64,000 nt of DNA from Terriglobia bacterium (GCA_020073445.1 JAIQFE010000030.1:1-64000); one strand, 5' to 3'. Shown: positions 52,413 to 62,891, numbered from the stretch's first letter. Notes: a model not told the origin generated them from the sequence alone. Numbers and translations: made by a program.

Positions 52413-52916
52413 TTATTTCCGCGTATCTTTATCGTTCGTATCTCTATCGGTGGTATGGATTTCTCCCGTGGTACCCTCGCTGGTCGCGTGGATCGTGACC
52501 ACTACGGTAGTTTTTCCCTGGTGGGCCATGCTTCGAACCGTCCAGGCGCCATCACTCTTGGCCACGGTATCGAATCGGAACACGCCCTTTTTGAGCGCCG
52601 CCCGGTAGAACGACAGCACACGATCGGCCGGGTCTTTGGTCCCGAAGGTCAAACTGCTCTCGGTCGTGCTGTCGTGCTTGGTGGACGCCGTACCCTCCAC
52701 CGTGCCGTCCGGATAAATCGGAATCCATACGGACCCCACCGCCATCGACCGCTCCGCATCGGTGAGCTGCTGCGTTGCTGTTCGCTTTGGCGCCAGGTAG
52801 TAGTAGGCCAGGATCGAAATGATCGCGACCGCGATCACGGCTCCGTAGGTCACGCTCGCCAAGGCCCAGATGTTCGGGGGTTTTTGAGCCGGCTGCGGCA
52901 TCTGTGACCCCATCAT
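52413..52916 (-). CDS. Membrane-anchored protein of unknown function
   Basis: The 167-residue protein has one membrane helix near the N-terminus (TYGAVIAVAIISILAYYYLA) and a C-terminal soluble domain with FGTKDPADRVLSFYRAALKK and TTVVVTIHAT, a pattern seen in small domains that handle per-residue stress or quality data. It ends in a charged, low-complexity tail (TTDRDTNDKDTRK). No named family is recognised. It lies between the GH63 gene and the DMT pair on the same strand. Confidence 0.6.
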   Translation of the reverse strand: MMGSQMPQPAQKPPNIWALASVTYGAVIAVAIISILAYYYLAPKRTATQQLTDAERSMAVGSVWIPIYPDGTVEGTASTKHDSTTESSLTFGTKDPADRVLSFYRAALKKGVFRFDTVAKSDGAWTVRSMAHQGKTTVVVTIHATSEGTTGEIHTTDRDTNDKDTRK

Positions 52917-52937
52917 AACAGCGGGCGATTTTGAACC

Positions 52938-55571
52938 CTATTCGCCGCTCTGCTGCAGGAGCTTGGCGACCAGCGCCGTCCATCCCGTCTGGTGGCTCGC
53001 TCCCAGACCCGCGCCGTTGTCGCCCTGGAAGTACTCGTAAAACAAAATGTGATCCCGGAAATGCGGATCCGTCTGGAACTTCTCCGTGCCCCCGTACACC
53101 GCCCGGCGCCCCTGAGCATCGCGCAGAAAGATGTGGGAAAGCCGCCGCGAGAGCTGACGCGCGACATCGCCCAACGTCGTCTTCTTGCCGGATCCTGTGG
53201 GAAACTCCACCTGCACGTCGTTGCCGAAATAGTGATTGAACTTTTGCAGCGATTCAATCAGCAAGAAGTTCACCGGGAACCACACCGGACCGCGCCAGTT
53301 CGAATTGCCGCCGAACAATCCCGTGTTCGATTCTGCCGGCTCGTAATCCACGCGATTTTCCTGGCCGTCGACCGGCAGAACGAACGGATGCCGTTGGTGA
53401 TACTGGGACAGAGCCCGGATGCCGTGGGGCGAAAGAAACTCGGCTTCGTCTAACATGCGTTCCAGCACGCGGATCAGCCGTGCCGGTGCGACCAGACTCA
53501 GGAGCCGCCGCGATCCCGTTCCCTCGATTTGGAGGGATGCGATGTTCCCGCACAGATCCGGCCGGTTGAGCCGGAACCACTCCATTCTCCGCCGGAATCC
53601 AGCGAGCTGATCGATTACCTGCGGCTCGATGGTATCCACCGCAAACAATGGGATCAACCCGACCATCGATCGCACCTTCATGGGAATCGATTGCCCGTTC
53701 GGCAGGCGCAAGCGGTCGTAGAAAAACCCGTCCGTCTCATCCCACAGCCCGCCATCTCCGATCCCGTTCATCGCTGCGGCGATGTACAGGAAATGTTCGA
53801 AGAACTTGCTGGCCACGTCCTCGTAAATCCGGTTGACCTTGCTCGCCAGCTCCAGCGCGATCTTCAGCATGTTCAGGCAATACATCGCCATCCAGCTCGT
53901 GCCGTCGGATTGTTCCAGGTAGCCGCCCCATGGCAACGGCCTCGATCGGTCGAATACGCCGATGTTGTCCAGTCCCAGGAAGCCGCCTTCGAAGATGTTG
54001 TTGCCTGTGGAATCCTTGCGGTTCACCCACCACGTGAAGTTCATCAGCAGCTTGTGAAACACGCTTTGCAGAAACGAATAGTCGGGCTTGCCGGTGAGTT
54101 TGCGGTGAATCTGGTACACGCGCCAGCACGCCCAGGCGTGCACCGGAGGGTTCACGTCGCCTAGCGCCCACTCATACGCCGGTATCTGCCCGTTGGGATG
54201 CAGGTACCACTCGCGCAGAAACAATCGCAATTGCCTCATCGCGAACTCGGGATCCACCATGGCCAGAGGGATCGCATGGAACGCCAGATCCCAGGCCGCA
54301 TACCACGGGTATTCCCACTTGTCGGGCATCGAGATGATGTCGTCGTTGTACAAGTGAACCCATTGCGCGTTGCGGCCCTGCCGCCTGGCGGCCGGCGGCG
54401 TAGGCTGGCCCGGATCCCCATCGAGCCACGTCTCGACCACGAAATTGTAAAACTGCTTGGTCCACAACAACCCCGCGAAGGCTTGCCGCTGGACCCGTTT
54501 GGCGTCTTCGGAAAGCGCCTTCGGACAGAACGAGTAGAACTCATCCGCTTCGGCGATCCGTTTCGCGAACAGCCCGTCGAAATCCGGTTCGACATACGGC
54601 ACCAGACGCGATGCATCGCTCATATGCGTCAGGCGCAGACGCACGATCGTAGTCTGTCCGGGCTCGAGTTGCAGGGTGTACCACGCGCATGCCTTGGTTC
54701 CGGTTTGCTCCGGATTGACCGCTGCCTCGTTGCCTTTGACGACTCGCTGGTGAAACGAATCCTTTACGTACGGGCGCGTGTTCTGCAAAACCCATAGCGC
54801 CTGGGCGTTGGTCTCGTTCTCCGTAAACAACAGCGGCGGATTCCCGTCCAGCGCGAGCCTGTAAGAGCCCAGGTCCTTTTGCTCCGCGTCAATCGCTCCG
54901 TTTTCACTACGGCGAAGCACCGGCTTCTGTTCTTTCGGATCCCAAGTCCACGTGTTGCGGAACCACAGTGTCGGCAGCAGGTGTAGCGTCGCTGCCTCGG
55001 GCCCGCGATTCGCGACACTAATCCGGATCAGGATGTCGTTCGCGTCTGCCTTGGCGTACTCGGCGAAGATATCGAAGTAGCGGTTGTCATCCAGTATCCC
55101 CGTGTCCAGCAGCTCATACTCGGGCTCCTTGCGCGACCGGGTGGCATTCGCCTCCAGCAGCCGCTTGTAAGGAAACTCGGCCTGCGGATACTTGTACAGG
55201 CATTTCATGTACGAATGCGTCGGCGTGGAATCGAGGTAGTAGTAATACTCTTTTACGTCCTCGCCGTGATTCCCCTGATTGCCGGTCAGTCCGAACAGCC
55301 GCTCTTTGAGAATTGGATCACGGCCGTTCCAGAAAGCCAGAGCGAAGCATAATCGCTGGTGGTTATCGCAGATTCCCGCGATGCCGTCCTCACCCCAGCG
55401 ATATGCCCGCAGATGGGAGTGTTCGAACGGGAAAAATTCCCAGGCGGTTCCGTTCTCGCTGTAGTCCTCGCGGACCGTTCCCCACTCGCGCTCCGACAAG
55501 TAGGGACCCCAGCGCCGCCAATGCAGCTCGCGCCGGCCGGCTTCTTGCAGGCGCCGCTTTTCCGCTTCCAT
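52938..55571 (-). CDS. GH63-type glycoside hydrolase (glucosidase-like)
   Basis: The 877-residue protein has an N-terminal beta domain and a C-terminal (alpha/alpha)6 barrel of the mannosyl-oligosaccharide glucosidase (GH63) type: [61 protein letters not shown] and a final FFEYFQGD-like segment. Bacterial members hydrolyse alpha-glucosides such as mannosylglycerate, glucosylglycerate or trehalose derivatives. No signal peptide is present, so it should be cytoplasmic. Confidence 0.85.
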   Translation of the reverse strand: MEAEKRRLQEAGRRELHWRRWGPYLSEREWGTVREDYSENGTAWEFFPFEHSHLRAYRWGEDGIAGICDNHQRLCFALAFWNGRDPILKERLFGLTGNQGNHGEDVKEYYYYLDSTPTHSYMKCLYKYPQAEFPYKRLLEANATRSRKEPEYELLDTGILDDNRYFDIFAEYAKADANDILIRISVANRGPEAATLHLLPTLWFRNTWTWDPKEQKPVLRRSENGAIDAEQKDLGSYRLALDGNPPLLFTENETNAQALWVLQNTRPYVKDSFHQRVVKGNEAAVNPEQTGTKACAWYTLQLEPGQTTIVRLRLTHMSDASRLVPYVEPDFDGLFAKRIAEADEFYSFCPKALSEDAKRVQRQAFAGLLWTKQFYNFVVETWLDGDPGQPTPPAARRQGRNAQWVHLYNDDIISMPDKWEYPWYAAWDLAFHAIPLAMVDPEFAMRQLRLFLREWYLHPNGQIPAYEWALGDVNPPVHAWACWRVYQIHRKLTGKPDYSFLQSVFHKLLMNFTWWVNRKDSTGNNIFEGGFLGLDNIGVFDRSRPLPWGGYLEQSDGTSWMAMYCLNMLKIALELASKVNRIYEDVASKFFEHFLYIAAAMNGIGDGGLWDETDGFFYDRLRLPNGQSIPMKVRSMVGLIPLFAVDTIEPQVIDQLAGFRRRMEWFRLNRPDLCGNIASLQIEGTGSRRLLSLVAPARLIRVLERMLDEAEFLSPHGIRALSQYHQRHPFVLPVDGQENRVDYEPAESNTGLFGGNSNWRGPVWFPVNFLLIESLQKFNHYFGNDVQVEFPTGSGKKTTLGDVARQLSRRLSHIFLRDAQGRRAVYGGTEKFQTDPHFRDHILFYEYFQGDNGAGLGASHQTGWTALVAKLLQQSGE

Positions 55572-55631
55572 GAACCCTTGATTCTAGCGGTTTAGGGGTG
55601 GGGCAGGCGATCTTGTCGCCTGTCATCCTGA

Positions 55632-56045
55632 TTAAGTCCGGAATGCCCCTCGCAGCAGCGCAATTGTGGGAGGTTCACCCATCACGACGGTCACCACATC
55701 AAAGCGCACGCGTTCCCAGGGCGTATCCGTCTTGCGCGCATACTCGCGACCCACGCGGATCAGATGCCGCTGCTTCTCCGGATTCACCGCCCGTTCCGGC
55801 CCGCCGTACTCGGCTGTCTCGCGCGTTTTCACTTCCACGATCACCAGATCCTCGCCCTCGCACGCGATCAGGTCCGCCTCGGCTTCTCCGGACGACAGCC
55901 GGTAGTTCCGCGCGATGATGATGAATCCTTCGCGGCGCAGGTAACGGTGGGCCAGATCCTCGCCGCGCCGTCCCGCCACGAGATCGCGATCCCAAACGCG
56001 CCTACGACGGGCGTCCCGCAACCGATCGAGCATCGCCAAGATCAT
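55632..56045 (-). CDS. YraN/UPF0102 family endonuclease-like protein
   Basis: The 137-residue protein has the restriction-endonuclease-like fold motif: GRRGEDLAHRYLRREGF, then EAEADLIACEGEDLVIVEVKTR, with the D..EVK catalytic pattern. YraN proteins are widespread, and their role, perhaps in DNA repair or uptake, is unsettled. ATG 56045 overlaps the methyltransferase gene by 44 bases; a second ATG at 56033 is possible. Confidence 0.88.
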   Translation of the reverse strand: MILAMLDRLRDARRRRVWDRDLVAGRRGEDLAHRYLRREGFIIIARNYRLSSGEAEADLIACEGEDLVIVEVKTRETAEYGGPERAVNPEKQRHLIRVGREYARKTDTPWERVRFDVVTVVMGEPPTIALLRGAFRT

Positions 56046-56571
56046 TCTTAATCACCTTAAGGCGCCATTCGATCACCTTGCCGCGAACCACGTAACACAA
56101 GTAGTGCTCCCAGAACCGCCGATACCGCGGGAACGTGTTCACCAGCCATTCGAACCCCAGCCATCGCCATAAGGCTAGTAGCTTCACGCGCACGGAATTC
56201 TCGGTAAATCGTACTGTCGAATAGTAGCCGTACCCGGCGTTATCCTTGCCGAAATAGCGCATCGAGAAGCTGTTCAGGTGCCAGCGATGTGTCGGATCGC
56301 AGAAGGAGCTGAAATCCGTGTAATGCGGCGTGACGATCAGCACCTCGCCGCCGCCCCGCACCAGGCGGTGAAACTCTTCCATGCTGCGGATCACGTCGGA
56401 AAGATGCTCGATCACGTGCACCGCCTGCAATCCGTCGAAGGACGAATCGCGAAACGGATAAGGAAAATGGTCCAGATCCGCGATCACGTCCGCCCGCGAC
56501 GCCAGATTGCGGTCGACACCGATCGCGCCCGGCTTCTTGTTGATCCCGCAACCTACGTCCAGTATTCGCAT
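56002..56571 (-). CDS. SAM-dependent methyltransferase
   Basis: The 189-residue class I methyltransferase begins with motif I at its very N-terminus (ILDVGCG, residues 3-9), followed by D in GVDRN, DLDHFPYPFRDSSFD and VHVIEHLSDVIRSMEEFHRL. The immediate motif start means there is no N-terminal substrate domain. The substrate is unknown; this type is frequent in polysaccharide and natural-product pathways. It starts 9 bases after the receiver-kinase gene. Confidence 0.82.
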   Translation of the reverse strand: MRILDVGCGINKKPGAIGVDRNLASRADVIADLDHFPYPFRDSSFDGLQAVHVIEHLSDVIRSMEEFHRLVRGGGEVLIVTPHYTDFSSFCDPTHRWHLNSFSMRYFGKDNAGYGYYSTVRFTENSVRVKLLALWRWLGFEWLVNTFPRYRRFWEHYLCYVVRGKVIEWRLKVIKNDLGDARSVAGRPS

Positions 56572-56580
56572 GGGACGGGC

Positions 56581-57429
56581 TTACTTGGGGTCCATGTACT
56601 TGATCAGCAGGACTTCGTTGCCGTGCTCGTTGTAGATCAGATCGTCCACCAGCTGGCGGGTCATCATGATCCCGAATCCGCCCGGCCGCATTCCGAGCTT
56701 CTCCCGTACCTCGGCGTGCTCCACCGGCGAATCCTGCGGATTCGAAACTGCCGCGTGCTCCAGATGTTCGAAGGAGAATCCCTTGCCTGGATCGCGGACG
56801 TAATACAGCGCCGCGCGCTTGCTGCGCACGTAGGTGATGAAGACTCTCTTGTCGGGATCCGATCCGGCGCCGTGCTCGATCGCGTTCAGCAGAATCTCGC
56901 GAAACGCGGTGGTCACTCGCTCTTGCTCGGCATGCGGCAATTCCATCCCCAGCTCACGGATAAACTGCACGATGCGGCCGGCGGTTTCCATCTTGCAGCG
57001 CACCCGCAATCCCAGCCACTCCGGCCGCGCGGAGAGCACCTGAATATCGTCCTCCGCATCCGTGCCGCTGAGCGCCCGCTCCGCCATTTCCGCCACGGCT
57101 TCCACGGTGAACGGTTTGCTGAAAAAGCAAAAGGCCCGCTCGCGGATCGCGCGAACGATATTGTCGGGAGTATTGGCCGCCGTCATCATGACCACCCGCG
57201 TGTCCGGCCGCACTTCGTGAATTCGCTCCAGCAGGGTCATCCCATCCATTCCCGGGAGTCTCAGGCCGGTCAGCACTACGTCAAACGGGGTATTTTCCAC
57301 CATCCGCAAACCGGAGAGGCCATCATAGGCGCTCTCGATATTGCGATCCGGGGCGTCCAGGGCGGCACGTAGCAAGCCATGAACATCCCGGTCGTCGTCC
57401 ACAATCAGGATGCGCTTAGGCAATGCCAT
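56581..57429 (-). CDS. Pseudo-receiver fused to an RsbW-like anti-sigma kinase domain
   Basis: The 282-residue protein has a receiver-like domain (1-120): acidic pocket VDDDRD (10-15), T83 and K105 in SKPF. The phosphoacceptor position is G55 (VLTGLRLPG) in place of aspartate. Residues about 140-282 form an HATPase_c_2/RsbW-type domain with the N box REILLNAIEHG (177-187), VRDPGKGF and GGFGI. RsbW-like domains phosphorylate STAS antagonists and bind sigma factors. A STAS gene is directly divergent, 40 bases away. ATG 57429 is preferred. Confidence 0.85.
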   Translation of the reverse strand: MALPKRILIVDDDRDVHGLLRAALDAPDRNIESAYDGLSGLRMVENTPFDVVLTGLRLPGMDGMTLLERIHEVRPDTRVVMMTAANTPDNIVRAIRERAFCFFSKPFTVEAVAEMAERALSGTDAEDDIQVLSARPEWLGLRVRCKMETAGRIVQFIRELGMELPHAEQERVTTAFREILLNAIEHGAGSDPDKRVFITYVRSKRAALYYVRDPGKGFSFEHLEHAAVSNPQDSPVEHAEVREKLGMRPGGFGIMMTRQLVDDLIYNEHGNEVLLIKYMDPK

Positions 57430-57469
57430 CCAATGTAGTACGATACCAGAGTCCCTGGGTGAGGCATAA

Positions 57470-57838
57470 GTGCTCATTGAGCTGAATCAAATCGACGACG
57501 TTTGCGTCATACGCTTTGAGGGCCGCTTCAACACCGGTTTCGATCCCGAGTATCTTCGCCGCAAGGCTGACGAACTGAAGCAGTTCAGCTGCGATAAAGT
57601 CTTGGCCGATTTTCGCGAAGTGCCCGCCGTTGGTTCCACGGGAATCGGATTTCTCGTCGCCATCTATTCCTCTGCAACCAAGAGCCCGGATGGCCGGTTC
57701 GTGCTGGTAGGCGTGCAGCCGCGCGTCCGTGAAGTGCTCGATCTTACCCGTCTCAGCAGCATCTTGCCGATGGCCGGCGATATGGCGTCCGGCATGGCCG
57801 CGCTGCGCGGCACCGCCAGCGCGCATGGACAACGCTGA
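57470..57838 (+). CDS. STAS-domain anti-sigma factor antagonist-like protein
   Basis: The 122-residue protein is an RsbV/SpoIIAA-like STAS domain (IDDVCVIRFEGRFNTGFD; LADFREVPAVGSTGIGFLVAI). The usual phospho-site context DSSG reads GSTG here, with S56 or T57 as candidates. GTG 57470 follows GAGG. It is divergent from the pseudo-receiver/RsbW fusion, with which it probably forms a partner-switching pair, and 6 bases upstream of an SDR gene. Confidence 0.85.
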   Translation: MLIELNQIDDVCVIRFEGRFNTGFDPEYLRRKADELKQFSCDKVLADFREVPAVGSTGIGFLVAIYSSATKSPDGRFVLVGVQPRVREVLDLTRLSSILPMAGDMASGMAALRGTASAHGQR

Positions 57839-57844
57839 TCTGTC

Positions 57845-58579
57845 GTGAGTAAGGTCGCTCTCGTAACGGGCGCCGGCAGCGGAATCGGCCGCGCGGCCAG
57901 CCTCGCGTTGCATTCCGCGGGATATCAATTGGTGCTCGCCGGACGTCGCGCCGCGCAACTGGAACAGACTGCCTCGGGGACCGGAATGCTCGTCGTGCCC
58001 ACCGATGTGGGCGATCCCGCCTCCGTGCGCGCGCTCTTTGCCCAAACGAAGGAAGCGTTCGGAAGACTGGACGTGCTGTTCAATAACGCCGGCATCGCCG
58101 CGCCGGGCGTCCCCATGGAGGACCTTACCTACGATCAGTGGAATGCGGTCGTGCAGGTGAACCTTACCGGCGCGTTTCTGTGCGCGCAAGAAGCCATCCG
58201 CCTGATGAAGGCGCAGCAGCCGCGCGGCGGGCGCATCATCAACAACGGTTCGATTTCAGCCCATTCCCCGCGCCCGAACTCCGCGCCCTATACGGCCACC
58301 AAGCACGCGATCACCGGACTCACGAAATCCATTTCACTCGACGGCCGCAACTTCGATATCGCCTGCGGCCAGATTGATATCGGCAACGCCGCTACTGAGC
58401 TCACGGAAAAAATGGCCACCGGCATCGTTCAGGCCAACGGATCGACCATGCCCGAGCCCCGTATGGATCTGAAGCATGTCGCCGACGCGATCGTGTACAT
58501 GGCGAGTCTGCCGCTCGACGCCAATGTCCAGTTCATGACCGTGATGGCGACCAAGATGCCCTTCGTCGGCCGCGGTTAA
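57845..58579 (+). CDS. Short-chain dehydrogenase (SDR)
   Basis: The 244-residue classical SDR has TGAGSGIG (8-15), NNAG (76-79), a catalytic serine in NNGSISAHS and PYTATK with the YxxxK pair. The product is otherwise ordinary, with an unusual C-terminus that replaces the family's glycine-rich end with [18 protein letters not shown] start. It is cotranscribed with the STAS gene. Confidence 0.87.
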   Translation: MSKVALVTGAGSGIGRAASLALHSAGYQLVLAGRRAAQLEQTASGTGMLVVPTDVGDPASVRALFAQTKEAFGRLDVLFNNAGIAAPGVPMEDLTYDQWNAVVQVNLTGAFLCAQEAIRLMKAQQPRGGRIINNGSISAHSPRPNSAPYTATKHAITGLTKSISLDGRNFDIACGQIDIGNAATELTEKMATGIVQANGSTMPEPRMDLKHVADAIVYMASLPLDANVQFMTVMATKMPFVGRG

Positions 58580-58636
58580 TGTGGCGAACGCACTCTTGCG
58601 TGCCGTGTCGAGACTCTTCTCGACACCTCTTCGCGT

Positions 58637-59494
58637 TTATCGCAACCCCAACGCCTTCGCCGGATTCGTTTTCGCCATCAAATCGATCTGCGCGTCCGTG
58701 ATCCCTTCCTTCTTGAGCGCCGCGAAATACGCCACCATCCCATCCGGATGCAGAGGACTATTCGGCTGTCCCAGGTCGCTCGAAAGAATGATGTGCTCCG
58801 GCCCGACCTCGCGAATTGCCCGCGCCCACTCCGTTGCATTCATCCGCCCATAGACCAGTTCTATCATCGCCCCCATCTGCGCGGCTTCCTTCATTTGCGC
58901 GATCGACATCCGTACCGGCGGCGTCAGCGCGTGCGTCACCACCACGTGTTCGACTCCCTGGTTCCGCGCCTCGCGTACGATCATTAACCCCTCGACCGGC
59001 GACGAGTGTCCCGTCTCCAGCAGCAGATTGTGTTTCTTGACGATGGCGATGACCTGTTTCACCTCCGGCAATAGCTCGCCATTCCGTGCCACCGCCACGA
59101 ACGGCCGATTCTCCTTGGAATCGTGCACCTGATTCTCGGCGTCGAACGTCGGCATCCATACCACCCGCCCCCATCCGCCCTTCATCATCGTCATGCGCTC
59201 CACCGCCGCCGGATTGATGCCGCCCACGGTCAGATTCAGGTCGATCCCGCCGAAAATCTCGATCCCCGGGACTTCCTTGCGCACCACGTACGCCAGCGCG
59301 GCGGTCGATTCGTAATGGTTCTTCAGCACCAGCCCCCGCATGCCGCGAGCCTTGGCCAGCTTCGCCAGGTCGATCGCGTCAATCGACCGCGCCGTGCTGT
59401 CCGGATCGCTATGCGCGTGGATATCGATCACGCCGTTCAGGGACTGCCCCGAAAGCGCCGCAACGAAACAGGACCAGACAAATATTTTCAGCAT
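58637..59494 (-). CDS. DUF6282-type metal-dependent hydrolase, exported
   Basis: The 285-residue protein has a signal peptide (IFVWSCFVAALSGQS) and an amidohydrolase/PHP-like TIM barrel: DIHAHSDPD (HxH), VLKNHYEST (Lys/His), LETGHSS (His), VTHALTPP (His) and LSSDLGQP (Asp). This fits DUF6282 proteins, which resemble phosphotriesterase-like hydrolases. ATG 59494 has GGGAGGG upstream at good spacing; it starts one base after the SDR stop, so the two genes form an operon. Confidence 0.82.
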   Translation of the reverse strand: MLKIFVWSCFVAALSGQSLNGVIDIHAHSDPDSTARSIDAIDLAKLAKARGMRGLVLKNHYESTAALAYVVRKEVPGIEIFGGIDLNLTVGGINPAAVERMTMMKGGWGRVVWMPTFDAENQVHDSKENRPFVAVARNGELLPEVKQVIAIVKKHNLLLETGHSSPVEGLMIVREARNQGVEHVVVTHALTPPVRMSIAQMKEAAQMGAMIELVYGRMNATEWARAIREVGPEHIILSSDLGQPNSPLHPDGMVAYFAALKKEGITDAQIDLMAKTNPAKALGLR

Positions 59495-59495
59495 T

Positions 59496-60239
59496 CTATC
59501 GCCCTCCCGATACATCCAGAATCGCGCCAGTTACAAAGGAAGCCTCTTCCGATAACAGCCACAGAATCGCCGCCGCCACTTCCTCGGGTTGCCCTCCGCG
59601 CTGCATGGGGACCATCGCTTTCACCCGATCCACGCGTCCCGGCTCGCCTCCCTTGGCGTGCATCGCCGTGTAGATAAACCCCGGACGCACCCCGTTCACC
59701 CGAATCCCGTCGCCCGCGACTTCCGCTGCCAGCCCGACCGTGAACGTATCGATCGCGCCCTTCGTGGCCGCGTAATCGACGTACTCATTCGGCGAACCGA
59801 AGCGCGCCGCGCCCGACGAAACATTGACGATCGCTCCGCCCGATCCCCCATGCTTCGTGGACATCCGCCGAACCGCCTCGCGCGCACATAGCATCGGACC
59901 GATCGCGTTGGTCGAGAACATCCGCTGCATTCGGGCCGCGTCCATCTGCTCCAGCCGCATCTGGGGTTCGAGCGTGGCCGCGTTGTTCACCAGCGCCGTT
60001 AGCCCGCCCAGTTCACGGTCCACCTTCGCGAACAACGCGACAACATCGGATTCCACGCCAATGTCCGCGTGTACCGCGATCGCTTTCCCGCCGTCTTTCT
60101 GAATCGCGCTGACGACGTCTGCCGCAGCCGCGGCATCCTGAAGATAGTTGACGCACACCGCATAACCTCGCTGCGCGGCGAGCCTGGCCGTCGCGGCGCC
60201 GATGCCCCGGCTTCCTCCAGTGACAATCAGAGTTTTCAA
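59496..60239 (-). CDS. Short-chain dehydrogenase (SDR)
   Basis: The 247-residue SDR has TGGSRGIG (7-14), NNAA in the NNAG position, catalytic serine in NVSSGAARFG and YAATK. The GSPNEYVDYAATKGAIDTF segment and C-terminal SFVTGAILDVSGGR are typical of FabG-like or sugar dehydrogenase members. The TTG start at 60239 is the only suitable one and has GAAG upstream. It lies upstream of the hydrolase gene in the same operon and is divergent from the second ADOP gene. Confidence 0.87.
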   Translation of the reverse strand: MKTLIVTGGSRGIGAATARLAAQRGYAVCVNYLQDAAAAADVVSAIQKDGGKAIAVHADIGVESDVVALFAKVDRELGGLTALVNNAATLEPQMRLEQMDAARMQRMFSTNAIGPMLCAREAVRRMSTKHGGSGGAIVNVSSGAARFGSPNEYVDYAATKGAIDTFTVGLAAEVAGDGIRVNGVRPGFIYTAMHAKGGEPGRVDRVKAMVPMQRGGQPEEVAAAILWLLSEEASFVTGAILDVSGGR

Positions 60240-60306
60240 GATGTTCTTCAGTGTACGCTTTCCCCGTGCCCGACTTGTCTACACTCTAAGGATGGAACTC
60301 TGAGCG

Positions 60307-62802
60307 ATGAGGCATTTGTTCGAAGACCTCAGGTACGCCCGGCGCACGCTCCTGCAAAACCCCGGCTTCGCCATCGCGGCTCTAGGCGCCCTGGCGCTTG
60401 GAATCGGAGCGAACACCGCCATCTTCTCGGTCGTCAACACGGTCCTGCTGAAACCGTTGAGCGCGCCTGACGCCGATCGCATTGTCGAATTGGAATCCAC
60501 CAGCGCGGGCGTTCCCTCCGCCGCGGCTTCGCCTCGTAATTTCAATGTCTGGCGGGAGCAAACCAGTCAGTTTCAGGATGTTTCCGCCCATTGGCTCGAT
60601 CACGTAAATCTCACTGGCGGACCAGACCCGGAGCTAATTCCGGCGGCGCGCGTCACCGTTGATTTTTTCCGTCTCTATGGCGCGCCGGTTCTTTACGGCC
60701 GGACCTTTTCATCGGATGAAGGCCGCCCCAAAGGCGGGAATGTCGTCGTCCTCAGTCACGATCTGTGGGTGCGCCATTTCGCCGCCGACCCCAAGATCAT
60801 TGGCCGGACTATTTCGCTGGGCGACGTGCCCTATGCTGTCGTCGGGATTCTCGGTCCGAACTTCGAAACCGAGCAGTTCGATGAACACCCCGACGTCTGG
60901 GTTCCATTTCAAATCGAACCTGGGAGTCTGGCGGCCGATGCCCGTCTCTGCATCGTCACGGGCCGTCTCGGGCCTGGCGCGACCATCGAAACGGCTCGCG
61001 CGGACCTTCAGCGTGTCGCCGATGATTATCGCCGCGCGTTTCCCGCAGCCATCGGCCCCACGGGCAGTTTCACCGCCCTGAAATTGCGCGACGCCATGGT
61101 CGGCGACGTGCGCCCCACTTTATTGGTCCTGGCCGGCGCAGTAGGGTTCGTCCTGCTCATCGCCTGCGCCAACGTCGCCAGCCTCCTGCTCGCCCGCGCC
61201 GTAAGCCGAAAACGCGAAATCGCGATCCGGGCTGCCGTAGGCGCCAGTCGCGGACGAATCATCCGCCAAATGCTCACGGAAAGCATGGCGCTCTCCCTGA
61301 TGGGCGGTGCGCTGGGCGCGGCGCTTGGATCGATAGGCATCCGTGCTTTCCTTTCGCTTTATCCCAACACTCCCTTGGGCGTTGCCCTGAACCCCGTCAA
61401 CATTCCTCGCATCGGACAGGCTGGATCCGCGGTCGTTCTGGATTGGCGTGTCCTGTCCTTCACGATCCTGGTCTCCTTGCTGACGGGCGTGTTATTCGGG
61501 CTCCTCCCCGCGCTTCAGGCGTCCAGCGCCGATCTGAGCACCGCTCTCAAAGAGAGCAGCGGACGTTCCGGTACCGGTTTTCGCCAGAGTAAGACACGCT
61601 CCGCCCTGGTCATCAGCGAGATGACCCTCGCGCTCGTCTTGTTAATCGGAGCGGCCTTACTGATTCGCACCTCCATCGCGTTGCGGTCCGTTGAGCCCGG
61701 GTTCGATTCCCATAACGTACTCACGATGCAGATGTCGCTTGCCGGCGCGCGCTTCCAGCAAACCTCCGGAGTCGACCAACTTGTTCAGCGCGGCGTCGAA
61801 CGCATCGAAGCCCTGCCCGGAGTGGATGTCGTGGCTACCTCCTGTTGCCTTCCTTTGGAGACGGTTTGGCAGCTCTCTTTCATCGTTCAGGGCCGGCCCT
61901 TGAACGGACGAATTCATGGCGTCGCTGGTTGGACGTTTATATCGCCGGGATATTTCGACGCGCTTAAGATTCCCATCCTGCGTGGCCGCGGATTCAATGA
62001 GCGCGATGACGCCACGCAACCCGGCGTGGTCATCATCAACCAGGAGATGGCCCGCCGGATCTGGCCAAATAGCGACCCGCTGAATGACCGTCTCCTGGTC
62101 GGCAGAGCCTTTGGCCCCGAGTACGATCAAGATCCGGTTCGCCAGATCGTCGGCATTGTTGGCGACGTTCGTGATGTGGGGCTCAATCGAACTCCCCGGC
62201 CCGCAATGTATGTTCCCGTTGCGCAGCTACCGCAAGGCGTGAAGAGCCTCGTCTTGCCGATTTTGCCCATCGCCTGGATCGTCCGTGCTCGCGCGGAACC
62301 GCAGTTGCTCGGCACAGCGATTCAAAACGAACTGCGCCAGGCCAGCGGCGGTCTTCCGGTCGCCCGGGTCCGATCCATGGACGAAGTCGCGTCCGAGTCC
62401 ACCGCCCGGACCCGCTTCATCATGCTGCTCATGAGCGTCTTTGGAGGCGCAGCCCTGCTGTTGGGCGCAACCGGCATTTACGGATTGATGGCCTATTCCG
62501 TGCAACAGCGCACGCAAGAGCTGGGGATCCGAATGGCGCTGGGGGCTGGCCGCACCGACGTGAGGAACATGGTGATCTCTCACGGAATGCGCCTGGCTTT
62601 CATCGGAATGGCCGTCGGTATCGCTCTGGCGTTTGGCCTGGTGCGTTTTATCGCCAGCTTCCTGTTTGGGGTGAAAGCCTGGGACCCGATGGTGTTCGTC
62701 GCGGTACCGATTCTCTTGACCGTTGTGGCTCTCTTTGCCGTCTCTGTGCCCGCCCTCCGCGCCAGCCGCATCGATCCAATCGATGCCTTGCGGCATGAAT
62801 AG
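60307..62802 (+). CDS. ADOP-type FtsX/MacB permease, second copy
   Basis: The 831-residue protein repeats the architecture of the one at 23148-25604: RHLFEDLRYARRTLLQNPGF at the start, an N-terminal helix (LALGIGANTAIFSVVNTVLL), a MacB_PCD domain, three helices, a second periplasmic domain and a closing ASRIDPIDALRHE. No ATPase and no PadR-type regulator, often found beside ADOP genes, is adjacent. ATG 60307. Confidence 0.9.
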   Translation: MRHLFEDLRYARRTLLQNPGFAIAALGALALGIGANTAIFSVVNTVLLKPLSAPDADRIVELESTSAGVPSAAASPRNFNVWREQTSQFQDVSAHWLDHVNLTGGPDPELIPAARVTVDFFRLYGAPVLYGRTFSSDEGRPKGGNVVVLSHDLWVRHFAADPKIIGRTISLGDVPYAVVGILGPNFETEQFDEHPDVWVPFQIEPGSLAADARLCIVTGRLGPGATIETARADLQRVADDYRRAFPAAIGPTGSFTALKLRDAMVGDVRPTLLVLAGAVGFVLLIACANVASLLLARAVSRKREIAIRAAVGASRGRIIRQMLTESMALSLMGGALGAALGSIGIRAFLSLYPNTPLGVALNPVNIPRIGQAGSAVVLDWRVLSFTILVSLLTGVLFGLLPALQASSADLSTALKESSGRSGTGFRQSKTRSALVISEMTLALVLLIGAALLIRTSIALRSVEPGFDSHNVLTMQMSLAGARFQQTSGVDQLVQRGVERIEALPGVDVVATSCCLPLETVWQLSFIVQGRPLNGRIHGVAGWTFISPGYFDALKIPILRGRGFNERDDATQPGVVIINQEMARRIWPNSDPLNDRLLVGRAFGPEYDQDPVRQIVGIVGDVRDVGLNRTPRPAMYVPVAQLPQGVKSLVLPILPIAWIVRARAEPQLLGTAIQNELRQASGGLPVARVRSMDEVASESTARTRFIMLLMSVFGGAALLLGATGIYGLMAYSVQQRTQELGIRMALGAGRTDVRNMVISHGMRLAFIGMAVGIALAFGLVRFIASFLFGVKAWDPMVFVAVPILLTVVALFAVSVPALRASRIDPIDALRHE

Positions 62803-62891
62803 GCACTCGCCGGTTCTAAGGATTCACTCGCCGATTCCTATTGGGAGCCGCGCCCGCTCGCCCTTAAGATCGCGAATGAAAGGAAGTTTTT

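Noticed and set aside
61695-61715. GGTTCGATTCC-like string resembling a tRNA T-arm
   Set aside because: It lies in the coding frame of the ADOP permease, and no acceptor, D or anticodon arms surround it.
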